A stretch of 64,000 nucleotides of DNA from the NCBI GenBank assembly GCA_012837895.1, contig DUQH01000003.1, forward strand, positions 1 through 64,000, given 5' to 3'. This document shows, piece by piece, positions 8,585-17,831 of the stretch. The stretch's first letter is position 1, and every line of letters begins with the position of its first letter. The stretch is from Candidatus Fermentithermobacillaceae bacterium (GTDB taxonomy: Bacteria; Bacillota; Sulfobacillia; Fermentithermobacillales; Fermentithermobacillaceae). The notes beneath the pieces were generated by a model, which saw nothing but the letters and a program-made list of their open reading frames with translations, did no database searches and was not told the origin of the DNA. Made by a program: the position numbers and the translations under genes.

Positions 8585-9997
8585 TTAGCCCCCGGATACT
8601 GCATCCAGCAAGCTCACGGGAGAAGGCGCGACCACTTTCACAGAGAATCCAGAATCTTCGCTTAACCTGCTTACAGTCATGTCGTCCAAGAACTTGCCTT
8701 CAAACACTGAATACGACGGAATAAGCACCGACTCATATTGCTCGCCGGCTTGTTTGAGTTCCCTTATGGCTGACAAAATATCCTGGCCTGTCAGCAAACC
8801 TGCACATGTAACCGTATCCCCGAAAAAATTGTTTCTCACTTTGCATACTGAAATCCTGTTTTCCAACCCCAGGGTTTCCACGGCATCCACAATTTCAGGA
8901 TAAGCCATGTATCCTGTAACCGCCAAGACCTTACCCTGTTGAGCGCCTTTACCTTCGGGATGGGGTTCTGCGCATCCCAGGCGCTCTTCGTTATCCCACT
9001 TTCCTTCAAACCGCGACCGCATACGGGACCTGACTGCCTTCAGGGTTTCCCGGAAATCCGCCACAATCCCTATACCGTTCTCGAACTGGGGGAAATCATC
9101 GTAATAATCGTAGTCTGGGAAGGGCTTGCCTGAAGCAAAGTAGAACTCGTCTGCACCATAGACCCAGTGTATCCCCTGCCGCTTGTGTATCTTTTCAGCA
9201 TAGTTCTCTATGATTTTCAGGGTTTCCCTTGCCCAGCCAGGATCCCCGGCCCGTGACGGGAGTACCTTTCTGTACTTGGTATAAACAGCGGGTACCACGC
9301 CCACTGACAGGATAGTATTTCCCAAAGATTCAAGGTCATCAAGGGTAGAAACCAGTCTATCCCCGCTGTTTACTCCTCTCATAAGCACAATCTGGATGTG
9401 GGCATCGATGCCCATTTGTTTGAACTCTCTCAGGTGATCCATAGCACGGGTTGCCCGGGGGTTGCCCATGAGCTGTGCCCTCAAACAAGGATCAGTTGTA
9501 TGAAGGGATATCCTCAAAGGGGAAAGCCGCTGTTCATAAATGCGGTTCAAGTCGTCCTCTGACAGGTTTGTAAGGGATATGAAGTTTCCAAAGAGAAACG
9601 ACAAGCGGTAATCGTCATCCCTGACGTAAAGAGGCCGGCGCATTCCCTGGGGGAGTTGGGAGATAAAGCAGAAGCAGCAGTTATTCTTGCACGTCTTGAT
9701 CGAGTCAAAAACCGGATTGACGAAGGATATGCCCATGAGATCGTCAGGATCCTTTTCAATCTCGAACCTTTGCCTGCTTCCGTCTCCCTTAACCACATCA
9801 AGGATGATATATTCTCCGGCGCTGTAGAAGCGGAAATCTATCTCGTCCCTGAGTATGTGACCGTTGATTGCGGATATAATGTCGCCGGGTACAATGCCCA
9901 AATATTCAGCCAGGCTTCCAGGTTCAACCTGGTAGACCAGCCCTCCCTTGCTTTGAACCGTCAACCCATATGACCTCCCCTTCGCTGTGATTCTCAT
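8585..9997 (-). CDS. DUF512 PDZ / radical-SAM protein
   Basis: A 470-residue protein with an N-terminal PDZ-like domain (GLVYQVEPGSLAEYLGIVPG, about residues 17-37). A radical-SAM cluster motif of the CX3CX2C type follows (CKNNCCFC, about residue 104), then the DUF512 C-terminal region. This family is conserved next to der in many Clostridia; its biochemical role is not established. The ATG at 9997 is preceded by GGAAGGATA and starts at the domain boundary; the longer frame to 10132 runs inside the DUF3189 gene. The C-terminal part of DUF3189 still overlaps it by 74 bases, which is unusually long. Confidence 0.85.
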   Translation of the reverse strand: MRITAKGRSYGLTVQSKGGLVYQVEPGSLAEYLGIVPGDIISAINGHILRDEIDFRFYSAGEYIILDVVKGDGSRQRFEIEKDPDDLMGISFVNPVFDSIKTCKNNCCFCFISQLPQGMRRPLYVRDDDYRLSFLFGNFISLTNLSEDDLNRIYEQRLSPLRISLHTTDPCLRAQLMGNPRATRAMDHLREFKQMGIDAHIQIVLMRGVNSGDRLVSTLDDLESLGNTILSVGVVPAVYTKYRKVLPSRAGDPGWARETLKIIENYAEKIHKRQGIHWVYGADEFYFASGKPFPDYDYYDDFPQFENGIGIVADFRETLKAVRSRMRSRFEGKWDNEERLGCAEPHPEGKGAQQGKVLAVTGYMAYPEIVDAVETLGLENRISVCKVRNNFFGDTVTCAGLLTGQDILSAIRELKQAGEQYESVLIPSYSVFEGKFLDDMTVSRLSEDSGFSVKVVAPSPVSLLDAVSGG

Positions 9998-10688
9998 TAT
10001 CCTTCCACTTTGAAGAGAGGTCAAGACAATAGCGGGTTGCTGCGTACAGCACCCGTGTCTTCTTTGACAGGGAGCGTGAGACCAGATGGCGCCCGGGCAC
10101 CACAAGGTTGAGCCGGCGGGACAAGAACCCACCTACCCTTGCCGGAAAATCGAGAACCCCCCTTACACTGCAGAAACATGCCCTGGCATCAGGAGACGCA
10201 AGCTCTACCGCATCACACAAGCATAGTTCCAGACTGCGGCCAAGCCAGCCGGTGCCCAAGGCATACACTTCAGACCCGTTTTCATCCAGTCCCAGCAAGA
10301 CAGGAACACCTATGTCAGCAGTTGTCCGCCTGTCGAAGTACGGCATCCAAGAGAGGATTTCGGACCCGCTAGCATCAATGTCTTCAAGATGGATCATGCC
10401 CAGGTGTAGCATGGAAGCAATAACTGAAGAATGGGTACCGGCGTAACAAACGTAAAATATCCGGGGTGTCAGTGGACGCTTTCCCAGGTAGAGGTTTAGC
10501 ATGGATGTAACAGCCCGGCAAGCTGTAGGCGAAGGGGTCACACCCCATACGGCAAACAGGTTTCCGCTCTTCCCCACAAACCCGTGGCTACCCCATGTAA
10601 TCCCGCCAACGTTCATGCCCCTCTCGGCGGAAGCTCCCAAGACTGCATCTTTCCTTTTTGCAATCAAAACGGTGATTTTCTGATTCAT
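9924..10688 (-). CDS. DUF3189-family protein
   Basis: A 254-residue protein of unknown function. The part resembling DUF3189 begins around residue 77 (RIFYVCYAGTHSSVIASMLHLG) and runs to about residue 230. The first 75 residues (KITVLIAKRKDAVLG..., then VWGVTPSPTACRAV) may be a further small domain. DUF3189 proteins usually occur beside YIEGIA-family sporulation genes, as here. Its ATG overlaps the capping-subunit stop (TGATG). The last 25 codons overlap the next gene's start, so the natural C-terminus may be divergent. Confidence 0.65.
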   Translation of the reverse strand: MNQKITVLIAKRKDAVLGASAERGMNVGGITWGSHGFVGKSGNLFAVWGVTPSPTACRAVTSMLNLYLGKRPLTPRIFYVCYAGTHSSVIASMLHLGMIHLEDIDASGSEILSWMPYFDRRTTADIGVPVLLGLDENGSEVYALGTGWLGRSLELCLCDAVELASPDARACFCSVRGVLDFPARVGGFLSRRLNLVVPGRHLVSRSLSKKTRVLYAATRYCLDLSSKWKDNENHSEGEVIWVDGSKQGRAGLPG

Positions 10689-10876
10689 CAGTGCCTTACC
10701 ACTATCAAGACGCCATCACCTAGGTCATGAACCGCAGCTTTCAGGATTCGGGACAGAAGACGTGCCTTTTCCTGCCTGGCCGCCTCTTCTTTCACTATGA
10801 AAGCAGGGACGTCCTTGACCTTTGCTCCATCGTCCGTTACGGCGCATATGATCATGCCGCTGATAGTGATTTCCAA
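10688..10876 (-). CDS. Capping complex subunit for YIEGIA
   Basis: A 62-residue protein matching the small partner family found next to YIEGIA proteins in Clostridia: a beta-rich start (ITISGMIICAVTDDGAKV), a charged helix (VKEEAARQEKARLLSRIL) and a beta-strand end (GDGVLIVVRH). Known from family annotation only; presumed to bind the membrane protein encoded just upstream. It lies between that gene and DUF3189, overlapping the latter by one base. Confidence 0.7.
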   Translation of the reverse strand: MEITISGMIICAVTDDGAKVKDVPAFIVKEEAARQEKARLLSRILKAAVHDLGDGVLIVVRH

Positions 10877-10932
10877 TCAAACACCCTCCAAACCGGCATT
10901 CAAGGCATTCCACGTCCCCCGCCCAGTAGATC

Positions 10933-11820
10933 TCAAGATAACTTGCGGTACAGCGACCGGCCCCTTGCAGATTCGAGCACCGGGGTTCTCTTGATTATGT
11001 TGATGAGGAGTCCGGCGTCCCGTTCCTCCGGAACGATAAATATTCCTACCCGTCCTGTCTGGATATTCCTGGTTGCCATGGGCGTGTACTCAGGCGTATC
11101 AATGTCCTTCTTGACTCCTAGTATTCCTGCCACGTCATGAAGGATAGCTTGCCTTTGCCCCAGGTTTGCAAGGGTGTCCCTGGCAGTCTCGGTCTTGGGG
11201 GTGAGGATTGCCCCTATTCCGTGTTCCAAGATACTCTTTCGCGATTCCTCTAATCCCACGTTCATAATGAACATGTCTCCTACGTAGAGGTCGGCACCTT
11301 TGAAATTCACCTGGGCAGGTTCAACCTCTACGGACCTGGACAAAGGTTCCGGCTTTATAACAAGAGTGCTGCCGGCAAAAGCTATGACACCGAGCACTAT
11401 GCCCAGGAGTACACCGCCGCGCTCAGCACCGTAGGCAGCAGAAGCAGCAACGAATATCACGATATAGTACCTGGCTTCAAACACCCTGGCGATGCTCTCA
11501 ATGTAGTCTGAACCCCTGGCAACCAGCTGCGTCTCCTCAAGGGCTGCCAAGGAGTCCCTTTCCATGCTACGGATTTCCCTGAATTGCTGGGCGACAATGA
11601 CAAAAAACGTGACCGCTGTCCATTCCTTTGCGATTAGGGCCGGGATAGATACGGCACCTACCAGTGCAGCAATAATACCCAGGAACAGGTGGGAAGCATA
11701 GCCATGAGGATATGTCGGGTATTGGCGGTAATCTGACCTGAGCAGAACTACCCGCGCCAGTATCCCCATGGCTAAACCCAGGCCTATGGACTGTCCATGA
11801 GGCATATCCGGCTCACCCAA
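10933..11820 (-). CDS. YIEGIA-family membrane protein
   Basis: A 295-residue protein with several N-terminal hydrophobic segments (about residues 10-30, 45-80 and 120-160) and a soluble C-terminal part. The family signature YIEGIA appears here as YIESIA (DYIESIARVFEARYY, about residue 104), with the neighbouring capping subunit supporting the assignment. The family is restricted to spore formers and its role is unknown. The start is uncertain: TTG at 11820 has only a weak ribosome site. It is followed by its capping partner after 56 bases and lies next to spoIIP, so a sporulation role is likely. Confidence 0.7.
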   Translation of the reverse strand: MGEPDMPHGQSIGLGLAMGILARVVLLRSDYRQYPTYPHGYASHLFLGIIAALVGAVSIPALIAKEWTAVTFFVIVAQQFREIRSMERDSLAALEETQLVARGSDYIESIARVFEARYYIVIFVAASAAYGAERGGVLLGIVLGVIAFAGSTLVIKPEPLSRSVEVEPAQVNFKGADLYVGDMFIMNVGLEESRKSILEHGIGAILTPKTETARDTLANLGQRQAILHDVAGILGVKKDIDTPEYTPMATRNIQTGRVGIFIVPEERDAGLLINIIKRTPVLESARGRSLYRKLS

Positions 11821-11876
11821 AACCTACAGGCAGTCCAACACTCGTTGCACTAAACAAACGTCTAGTCAGGAAATCT

Positions 11877-13040
11877 TCACCCGCTCTCCCCGTCATGGCC
11901 ATGGGCATCATGTCCTGGGGCATCGGAACCAGATCCCCCTCCTATACCGTCAACATCGCCTACCTTTATCCCGCCTGCGCCGAACCATTCAAGGATTTTC
12001 GCCCTCATCTCTTCCCAGCTGCCTGTAGCAATCCACAGGTACGCAAATATGCCTGCTACGGCAATGCCAAGAAGCCAACCGATAGTTCTTCCTGCACCCC
12101 GGGCTTGAGGCCCAGCTCCAGGGCCTCCGGCAGGCAACACATTTGGAAACACCGAACCAAGCAAATCGACACCCCTTATAGCTGCCTCTTTGCTTGTCTG
12201 CTCAGTACCCATTTCCAGCAGCAAAGCCCTGTCGAACAGATCCTGGTTGAAGTCTGCGTTACCCATGAAAATGCCTTTGACCAGGCCTGGATATTGACTG
12301 TTAGCTTCGTCCTTGAGGCGCCTTGCAAACTCCAGGTTAGACTGCATCTTCGGGTTTTGCCGCCCGATCACGATCATGCACCGCGCCACTTCTTTACCGT
12401 CGAACTCTTTGAGATAGGCCTCAGCCGGACCTGCATCCCTATGGACGTCAAACAAGGCAAGGGGCTTTTGTTTTTTCAAGAGGTCGGTGGCAGTCCTGCG
12501 GGACCGGTCGTAGGCCCTGGCATCATTTGGATCGTGGGATGTGGTGTCATGTACCGCCTTAATGCCAATTGAGCTGAGCCGTTCTGCCAAGGCTGCCCCT
12601 ACATCCATGATTCCTCCCTTGCCCGGAATGGAGTCGGAGTCATCTGAGGGCACGTACGATTCGGCTGAGTGGGTATGGTATATTCCCACGGCGCCGCTTG
12701 AAACAGCCTCCCCGCGGATAGGTTCACCTGTAAAGGGGGGCAGCGCCTCCATCGTACCTACAGATCTCACTGTAGCAACATCGTCTGATACACTGATCAC
12801 TACGTACTTGGTATCGTCTTCATCAATGTACTCGTCGCCTACGCTTACCATAAGGCCTGTGGTAAAGACAACGGTTCCGCTTTCATCCACAACAGTAAAA
12901 TACCCCCGTTCGCGCTCAGTGAGCCCAGAGGGCGCTTCTGAAGTTACAGGCCTTATTGACCGGTATAGATAAACCACTCCTGCGCCGGTGGCAAATATGA
13001 GCACCAAGGCCAGTGCCAGTATTCTTCTGCTAATTCCCAC
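11877..13040 (-). CDS. spoIIP: Stage II sporulation protein P, peptidoglycan hydrolase
   Basis: SpoIIP is the amidase/endopeptidase of the SpoIIDMP complex that drives septal thinning and engulfment. One N-terminal transmembrane helix (about residues 7-28) anchors it. The catalytic domain carries GIYHTHSAESY, DVHRDAG, and NADFNQDLFDRALLLEMGT near the end. A Gly/Pro-rich linker, a second hydrophobic segment and a His/Asp/Gly-rich tail follow, which is unusual. The GTG at 13040 has GGGAGG upstream; a GTG at 13052 is possible. spoIIM is elsewhere in this window (47.1 kb); spoIID is not present. Confidence 0.88.
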   Translation of the reverse strand: MGISRRILALALVLIFATGAGVVYLYRSIRPVTSEAPSGLTERERGYFTVVDESGTVVFTTGLMVSVGDEYIDEDDTKYVVISVSDDVATVRSVGTMEALPPFTGEPIRGEAVSSGAVGIYHTHSAESYVPSDDSDSIPGKGGIMDVGAALAERLSSIGIKAVHDTTSHDPNDARAYDRSRRTATDLLKKQKPLALFDVHRDAGPAEAYLKEFDGKEVARCMIVIGRQNPKMQSNLEFARRLKDEANSQYPGLVKGIFMGNADFNQDLFDRALLLEMGTEQTSKEAAIRGVDLLGSVFPNVLPAGGPGAGPQARGAGRTIGWLLGIAVAGIFAYLWIATGSWEEMRAKILEWFGAGGIKVGDVDGIGGGSGSDAPGHDAHGHDGESG

Positions 13041-13671
13041 GTTCAGGGCCACCTCCCTGGGTCTTGACCACTTTTTCCCTGGCTTCGCCTACCAGTTCAA
13101 CAAGCGCCACGGCCAGAATTGCGCTAATCACCGAACTGTCAAAAGCTCCTGCCCCTCCGAAAAACACGCTTCCCGGCATTCCAGTAACCGCAAGTTCGAT
13201 CCAGTGGAATATGTCGGCAAGCACCATACCTCCCAGGCCTCCGATAAACGCTGCCCGCCTGGACCTGCTTGAGAGCGCAGCTATGATTCCGGCCGCTATA
13301 CCATAAACCAGCATGGGAGATACCAGCATGAACTGCTCATCCGGGCTCAGGATCTTTGACAGCCCCCAGATAACGCCGCCTGTCACCAGGGCGGTAAGGA
13401 TACTTCTGGTTTTTTCCCCGGGTTCATCAGCAGTGGCGATCAGCCAGATACCTGCGATTATTGGTATCAATCCGCCCCCTATGTTCATTCTTACCTGAAC
13501 CGGGGCTCTCAAAAGGGTGACATCGAAAAATGTGCCGGCGGCCATTGCCACGATAATCGCCAGGGCGGCCCTGTCCGACAACCTCATTCTGTCCAAGACT
13601 CTATGCAGGACCCCAAAGTAGATGAGGATGGCAACAATGATCAGGAGAATCACTCCAATAGGTAAGCCCAC
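13030..13671 (-). CDS. DUF1614-family membrane protein
   Basis: A 213-residue integral membrane protein with about six hydrophobic segments. The N-terminal part (VQVRMNIGGGLIPIIAGIWLI, about residues 56-76) matches the DUF1614 pattern of Firmicutes. Function is unknown. The GTG start at 13671 has AAGGGGGGAG upstream. Its 3' end overlaps the spoIIP start, so the two genes are probably co-translated and it may act in the same sporulation stage. Confidence 0.65.
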   Translation of the reverse strand: MGLPIGVILLIIVAILIYFGVLHRVLDRMRLSDRAALAIIVAMAAGTFFDVTLLRAPVQVRMNIGGGLIPIIAGIWLIATADEPGEKTRSILTALVTGGVIWGLSKILSPDEQFMLVSPMLVYGIAAGIIAALSSRSRRAAFIGGLGGMVLADIFHWIELAVTGMPGSVFFGGAGAFDSSVISAILAVALVELVGEAREKVVKTQGGGPERGN

Positions 13672-13995
13672 AAAACTCCCCCCTTAACGTCATAAGGCGC
13701 CACACTCTGAGATGCAGGGCAGCAAGGGGAACGCAATCCCCTTAAGCAGTATGGTTTCCAGAAGTTTTCGTGGATTATTCTAGTGAAGGGAATATGCAGG
13801 TACCGGTGCCCTTACAGCAAGATATACAGTTGAAGACTCAAAGGGCCCAGACTCAAGGGGCAAAATAGAAAACTCGCAGGTTGATCTGCTCACCCTGCGA
13901 GTCTTGCTCAAATCCTACGCATAGGCCGTTGCCATGCTGCCACTCCAACCGGCAAGACGGGCACAATAATCGAACTGCTTGCTAATACTGACCGG
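13672..13995. other. Intergenic region without a gene
   Basis: A 324-base gap between the DUF1614/spoIIP unit and the 3' end of ispH-S1. It contains the ispH terminator (13861-13902) and presumably the promoter of the DUF1614 gene; no clear -35/-10 pair or open frame was found. Confidence 0.6.
13861..13902 (-). terminator. Intrinsic terminator of the cmk-plsC-ispH operon
   Basis: On the minus strand ACTCGCAGG (13894-13902) pairs with CCTGCGAGT (13872-13880) around a 13-base loop and runs directly into TTTCTATTTT. It lies about 95 bases after the ispH-S1 stop codon. Confidence 0.75.
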
Positions 13996-16473
13996 TTAGT
14001 CCAGTTCTTCAGGCTCTGCCGGTTCCTCAGGAGTTTCCTGCTTTTCAACAGTTTCCTCGGGAGCACCTTCAGCAGGCTCTATGGCCTCGGCCGGTTCTGC
14101 AGCAGCTTCTCCAGCCTCTGCCGGCTCTTCGGCCGCTTCTGCAACAGCTGCCTCAGTTTCAACTACTTCACAGACTGCTTCCTCAGCCCGGTCTTCAGCA
14201 GGCTCTGCGGTCTCTGCCGGCCCTTCTGCCTCTTCAGCAGCCTCCTCAAACTCAACTGCTTCGCAGACCGCTTCCTCAGCCCCTGCTTCCTCAGCAGGTT
14301 CCACTGCCTCTGACTCTGGAGCAGGTTCGACCACCTCAAGTACTTCTTCTTGCGGTTCCTCCTCAGGTAGCTCTACTGCAGCTTCGGCCTGGCTTTCAAC
14401 ATCATCTCTTGATGACCCGCCCTCCAAGAGTATTTGATCTGCCTGCCTGATACTTAGACTGATCTTCCGTTCTTCAGGCCTGGTTCTAAGCACCTTGACC
14501 ATGACCGTGTCGCCCGAATTGACAACGTCTTCCGGCTTGGCGATGTGCTGCTGGGAAATCTCGGATATGTGAACAAGCCCTTCCACACCAAGTTCAACCT
14601 GAACGAAAGCACCGAAAGGCGCGGTGCGGGTTACTTCACCCTTGATCACTGCACCTACAGGATATTTCTCTTCTACATTGTCCCAGGGATCAGGAAGAAC
14701 TTGCTTGCGTCCTAAGGAGATCCTGCCTCTTTCTCTGTCGACTTTAAGTACTTTGACTTCCAGTTCCTGGCCCTCACGGACTACCTCGGACGGGTGATTT
14801 ACCCTTCCCCAAGAAAGCTCCGAAATGTGTAGGAGGCCGTCAACACCGCCTAAGTCGACAAATACTCCAAAATCGGTTATTCCCTTTACAATACCTGTTC
14901 TTACCTGGCCTTCTGCAATCGTTTCCCAAGTTTCCTTGCAGAGCCTTTCATGTTCTTCCTCCAGAACAACTCTCTGAGATAGAATCACCCGGTTCTTGGA
15001 CCTGTCCAACTCGAGTACTTTCATTCTCAGAGTTTGGCCGACGTATTTGGAAAGGTCGTTTACATACCCGCGTTCAACCTGTGAAGCAGGTACGAAACCC
15101 CTAACCCCTACATCAACCACCAGTCCTCCCTTTACTTCCTGCGCGACCGGTGCTTCAACGACGTCCTGCTCTAGGTAAGCTTGTTCTAGCTTTTTCCATG
15201 CTATTTCCTCATCAGCTTTCCTCTTGGAGAGTCGTAGGCCTCCCTCATTGGAGTCTACACTGAGGACATAGACCATTATTTCGTCCCCTGGAGCAACCTT
15301 CTCAGGTGCCAAAGCCCCACGGCGTTGAAACTCATGAGCCGGAACAAGCCCTTCAGACTTATACCCTACATCCACCAATGCCCCGTTCTCATCTACAGAC
15401 ATTACCTTTCCTTTTACAATATCTCCTTCGCGTAGGGTCTTGAAGGTTTCGTCGTAGAGCTGTTCAGGGGTTTTCTCTTCTTCAGATGGCTCTTCAGAAG
15501 GATCTTCTTGAGGATCTGCTTGAGCTTCCTCAGAAGCAACTTGTTCCTGGGCTTCAGGCTGCTGAACGTCTACCTGCTCCTGTCTATTTTCCTCTTGTAC
15601 CTCCTCTGGTTCTTGCTCCAAATTGGCCTTTTCCAATTCCTCCACCTTGCCTACAACCTCCTTTATTACCCGGTCGGGAGTAGACGCCCCTGCGGTAACG
15701 CCCACAATGTGTTTGCCTTTGAACCACTCAGGCAACACATCCTCTGCCGACTCCACTAAGTAAGCTTCTGCACTACACTCTTTGGCTATTCTCAGGAGCT
15801 GCCTTGTGTTTGCGCTTGTCCTTCCCCCGACTACCAGAACAAGATCGCATTCCTTGGCAAGTTCCCTTGTAGCCTGCTGCCTCTCTTCAGTGGCCGTGCA
15901 GATAGTATTCGCTAGATCAACCGAAATACCTTTTTTCTTCAATTTTTTTATCACTTGTTCAACGTCTTCCTTTTTTGACGTTGTCTGAGCTACTAAGCCA
16001 ACATTCACTCCTATGTCTTCAAAAGGAATGCCATCTATTTCAGATGCTTTCCTTACGCAAAGTGCATCCGGCCCCGCGTGGGACAGGATGCCTTTCACTT
16101 CCGGGTGATCCTTGTCGCCTACTATGAGGACTGTCCTGCCTGCAGCTGCGTGCCCTGCGGCCTCTTTTTGAGCCCGGGCAACAAAAGGACATGTCGCATC
16201 TATAAAGCGAACCGTTGGGGGGATCTTTTGTCTTTCTTCCAATGTGGTACCGTGAGTTCTCAATATGAGGGTTCCCGAGTCTACTTGAGAAATGTCGTTA
16301 GCTATCCTAACGCCTCTCTTTGTGAGTTCATCAACTACCACCGGGTTATGGATGACCGGGCCCAGTGTCCATATTGGATAAGGGCCTTCTTCTAGAGCCT
16401 TTTCCACCATTTCGATGGCCCGTTTTACTCCAAAACAATAACCTTTATGCTTGGCTAACCTAATCTGTATCAT
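13996..16473 (-). CDS. ispH: IspH (HMBPP reductase) fused to ribosomal S1-type domains
   Basis: The N-terminal 285 residues are 4-hydroxy-3-methylbut-2-enyl diphosphate reductase, the last step of the non-mevalonate isoprenoid pathway. The three cluster cysteines are visible in HKGYCFGVKRAIE, DATCPFVARAQ and TICTATEERQ. After a Glu/Gln-rich linker, four S1 RNA-binding repeats follow (for example GDIVKGKVMSVDENGALVDV and GIVKGITDFGVFVDLGG), as in the IspH-S1 fusions of Clostridia. The last 150-160 residues are a low-complexity Ala/Glu/Pro tail with a twice-repeated EEAVCE unit. At 825 residues it is longer than most members because of that tail. It overlaps plsC by four bases. Confidence 0.93.
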   Translation of the reverse strand: MIQIRLAKHKGYCFGVKRAIEMVEKALEEGPYPIWTLGPVIHNPVVVDELTKRGVRIANDISQVDSGTLILRTHGTTLEERQKIPPTVRFIDATCPFVARAQKEAAGHAAAGRTVLIVGDKDHPEVKGILSHAGPDALCVRKASEIDGIPFEDIGVNVGLVAQTTSKKEDVEQVIKKLKKKGISVDLANTICTATEERQQATRELAKECDLVLVVGGRTSANTRQLLRIAKECSAEAYLVESAEDVLPEWFKGKHIVGVTAGASTPDRVIKEVVGKVEELEKANLEQEPEEVQEENRQEQVDVQQPEAQEQVASEEAQADPQEDPSEEPSEEEKTPEQLYDETFKTLREGDIVKGKVMSVDENGALVDVGYKSEGLVPAHEFQRRGALAPEKVAPGDEIMVYVLSVDSNEGGLRLSKRKADEEIAWKKLEQAYLEQDVVEAPVAQEVKGGLVVDVGVRGFVPASQVERGYVNDLSKYVGQTLRMKVLELDRSKNRVILSQRVVLEEEHERLCKETWETIAEGQVRTGIVKGITDFGVFVDLGGVDGLLHISELSWGRVNHPSEVVREGQELEVKVLKVDRERGRISLGRKQVLPDPWDNVEEKYPVGAVIKGEVTRTAPFGAFVQVELGVEGLVHISEISQQHIAKPEDVVNSGDTVMVKVLRTRPEERKISLSIRQADQILLEGGSSRDDVESQAEAAVELPEEEPQEEVLEVVEPAPESEAVEPAEEAGAEEAVCEAVEFEEAAEEAEGPAETAEPAEDRAEEAVCEVVETEAAVAEAAEEPAEAGEAAAEPAEAIEPAEGAPEETVEKQETPEEPAEPEELD

Positions 16474-17069
16474 GCTGGTCTATCCGGGGCCAGGGTCTCC
16501 CACAAGTCTCTTATAGCCTCCATTACCTGTAATGAACCTTCCTGTACATCTGTAGCAAGTTTTCCTGTTCCACCTGTAACTTCAAAGGGAGTGCCGCACG
16601 CTACCCTGATTACGCTCCTAAACCCATACCTTCCCCTTATCGCTACAGGCAGCACATGGGCTCCAGTCCTGATTGCCAACAGCGCTGCCCCTCCATGGCC
16701 GGGACCTAGCTTATCGGGGGTCTTTTGCCTGGTGCCTTCAGGAAAGATGCCAACCACCTCGCCTGCCTTGAGCACCGCCAGCCCTGTCCGGATAGCCCCC
16801 ACGTCAGCCTTTTCCCTGTTCACAGGAAAAGCATGCAGCTTGGTCAACAGATATGTCATAAGACCGCTGCAGAAGAGCTCCTTCTTGGCCATGAAATGCA
16901 CAGGCCAGGGCATAATCCAGGCGAGCAGCACCGGGTCCCACCATGAAATATGGTTGGCGCACACCACCAAGGGGCCTTGGTCCGGGATATTTTCGATCCC
17001 TTCCACACTTATGCTAAACAGCAGTTTCATGGCTATGCGCGCTATCCGCCTGCCTAACTCGTAGAGCAC
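16470..17069 (-). CDS. plsC: 1-acyl-sn-glycerol-3-phosphate acyltransferase
   Basis: Adds the second acyl chain to lysophosphatidate. The HX4D motif is NHISWWDP (near residue 37), the substrate motif is FPEGTRQK (near 110), and VPVAIRG comes later, all typical of the PlsC family. A hydrophobic N-terminal stretch suggests membrane association. At 199 residues it has normal length. It overlaps cmk upstream and ispH downstream, giving the order cmk-plsC-ispH(S1), which is common in Clostridia. Confidence 0.92.
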   Translation of the reverse strand: MLYELGRRIARIAMKLLFSISVEGIENIPDQGPLVVCANHISWWDPVLLAWIMPWPVHFMAKKELFCSGLMTYLLTKLHAFPVNREKADVGAIRTGLAVLKAGEVVGIFPEGTRQKTPDKLGPGHGGAALLAIRTGAHVLPVAIRGRYGFRSVIRVACGTPFEVTGGTGKLATDVQEGSLQVMEAIRDLWETLAPDRPA

Positions 17070-17797
17070 CTTTGCTTCGCCTCACACAGCCCGATGATGA
17101 TGCAGCAAACTTCGTCAATGCTCAGGTGGGTGCTGTCGATTAACACTGCCCCCTCCACCTTGACCAGCTTTCCCCATCCCCTTTCATGGTCTTTGGCATC
17201 CCGGGCTTGTAACTCTGCCAATACTTCGTCAAATGACATGTCAATTCCTTTATTCCTGAGTTCCACCCACCGGCGCCTGGCCCTTTCGGTCACATCAGCC
17301 GTGAGGAATACTTTGACTTCAGCGTCGGGTATGACCACGCTGGTTATGTCCCTGCCCTCCATGACCACTCCTCCCCGCCTGGCGAGCTCCCGCTGGATCT
17401 CCACAAGCACCCGCCGGACCGGTTGTGCCATAGATATGAGTTTGACAGCGCGGTCAGTCTCAGGAGTCCTTAAACGGTGGGTAAACTCCTCCCCATCAAT
17501 CCAAACCCGGAAAACCCCGTCGTCTTCGCTCACATCAATCCTGACTGATGAGGCCATTTCTCCTAAAGCTTGCGGGTCATCGAAAGATATATTGCGGTCC
17601 AATGCCAGGACCGCCAGGGCACGATACATGGCTCCTGTATCAAGGTAGATATATCCGAGGATGTCTGCTACCCTGCGGGCAACAGTGCTCTTGCCGGCAC
17701 CTGCCGGACCGTCTATAGCTATTCTTAATCTCTTGCGTCTTCCAGGCTTCCTTGCAGTTTGTGTGTCCTGGTTCTTGCACGGCTGGGAACGTTTCAT
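17054..17797 (-). CDS. cmk: Cytidylate kinase
   Basis: Phosphorylates CMP and dCMP to the diphosphates. P-loop IDGPAGAGKST (near residue 29), YLDTGAMYRALA, GRDITSVVIPDAEVK and the LID arginines (TERARRRW) are all present. I start at ATG 17797 (247 residues), with GGAAGGTG 9 bases upstream. The TTG at 17821 would precede the likely transcription start. The first 20-25 residues are a basic extension before the usual start of the family and may be partly disordered. Confidence 0.93.
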   Translation of the reverse strand: MKRSQPCKNQDTQTARKPGRRKRLRIAIDGPAGAGKSTVARRVADILGYIYLDTGAMYRALAVLALDRNISFDDPQALGEMASSVRIDVSEDDGVFRVWIDGEEFTHRLRTPETDRAVKLISMAQPVRRVLVEIQRELARRGGVVMEGRDITSVVIPDAEVKVFLTADVTERARRRWVELRNKGIDMSFDEVLAELQARDAKDHERGWGKLVKVEGAVLIDSTHLSIDEVCCIIIGLCEAKQRCSTS

Positions 17798-17822
17798 TGT
17801 CAATAACACCTTCCGGGACAAA

Positions 17823-17831
17823 ATTATATCA
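17823..17831 (-). promoter_or_regulatory. Extended -10 promoter of the cmk operon
   Basis: On the minus strand the sequence TGATATAAT is a perfect extended -10 (TG-N-TATAAT). A TTGACA lies 30 bases upstream, too far to pair with it. Transcription would start near 17816, just ahead of the cmk start at 17797. Confidence 0.55.

Noticed and set aside
14081-14437. 118-codon plus-strand Ala/Ser-rich frame
   Set aside because: It is the antisense of the low-complexity acidic tail of IspH-S1.
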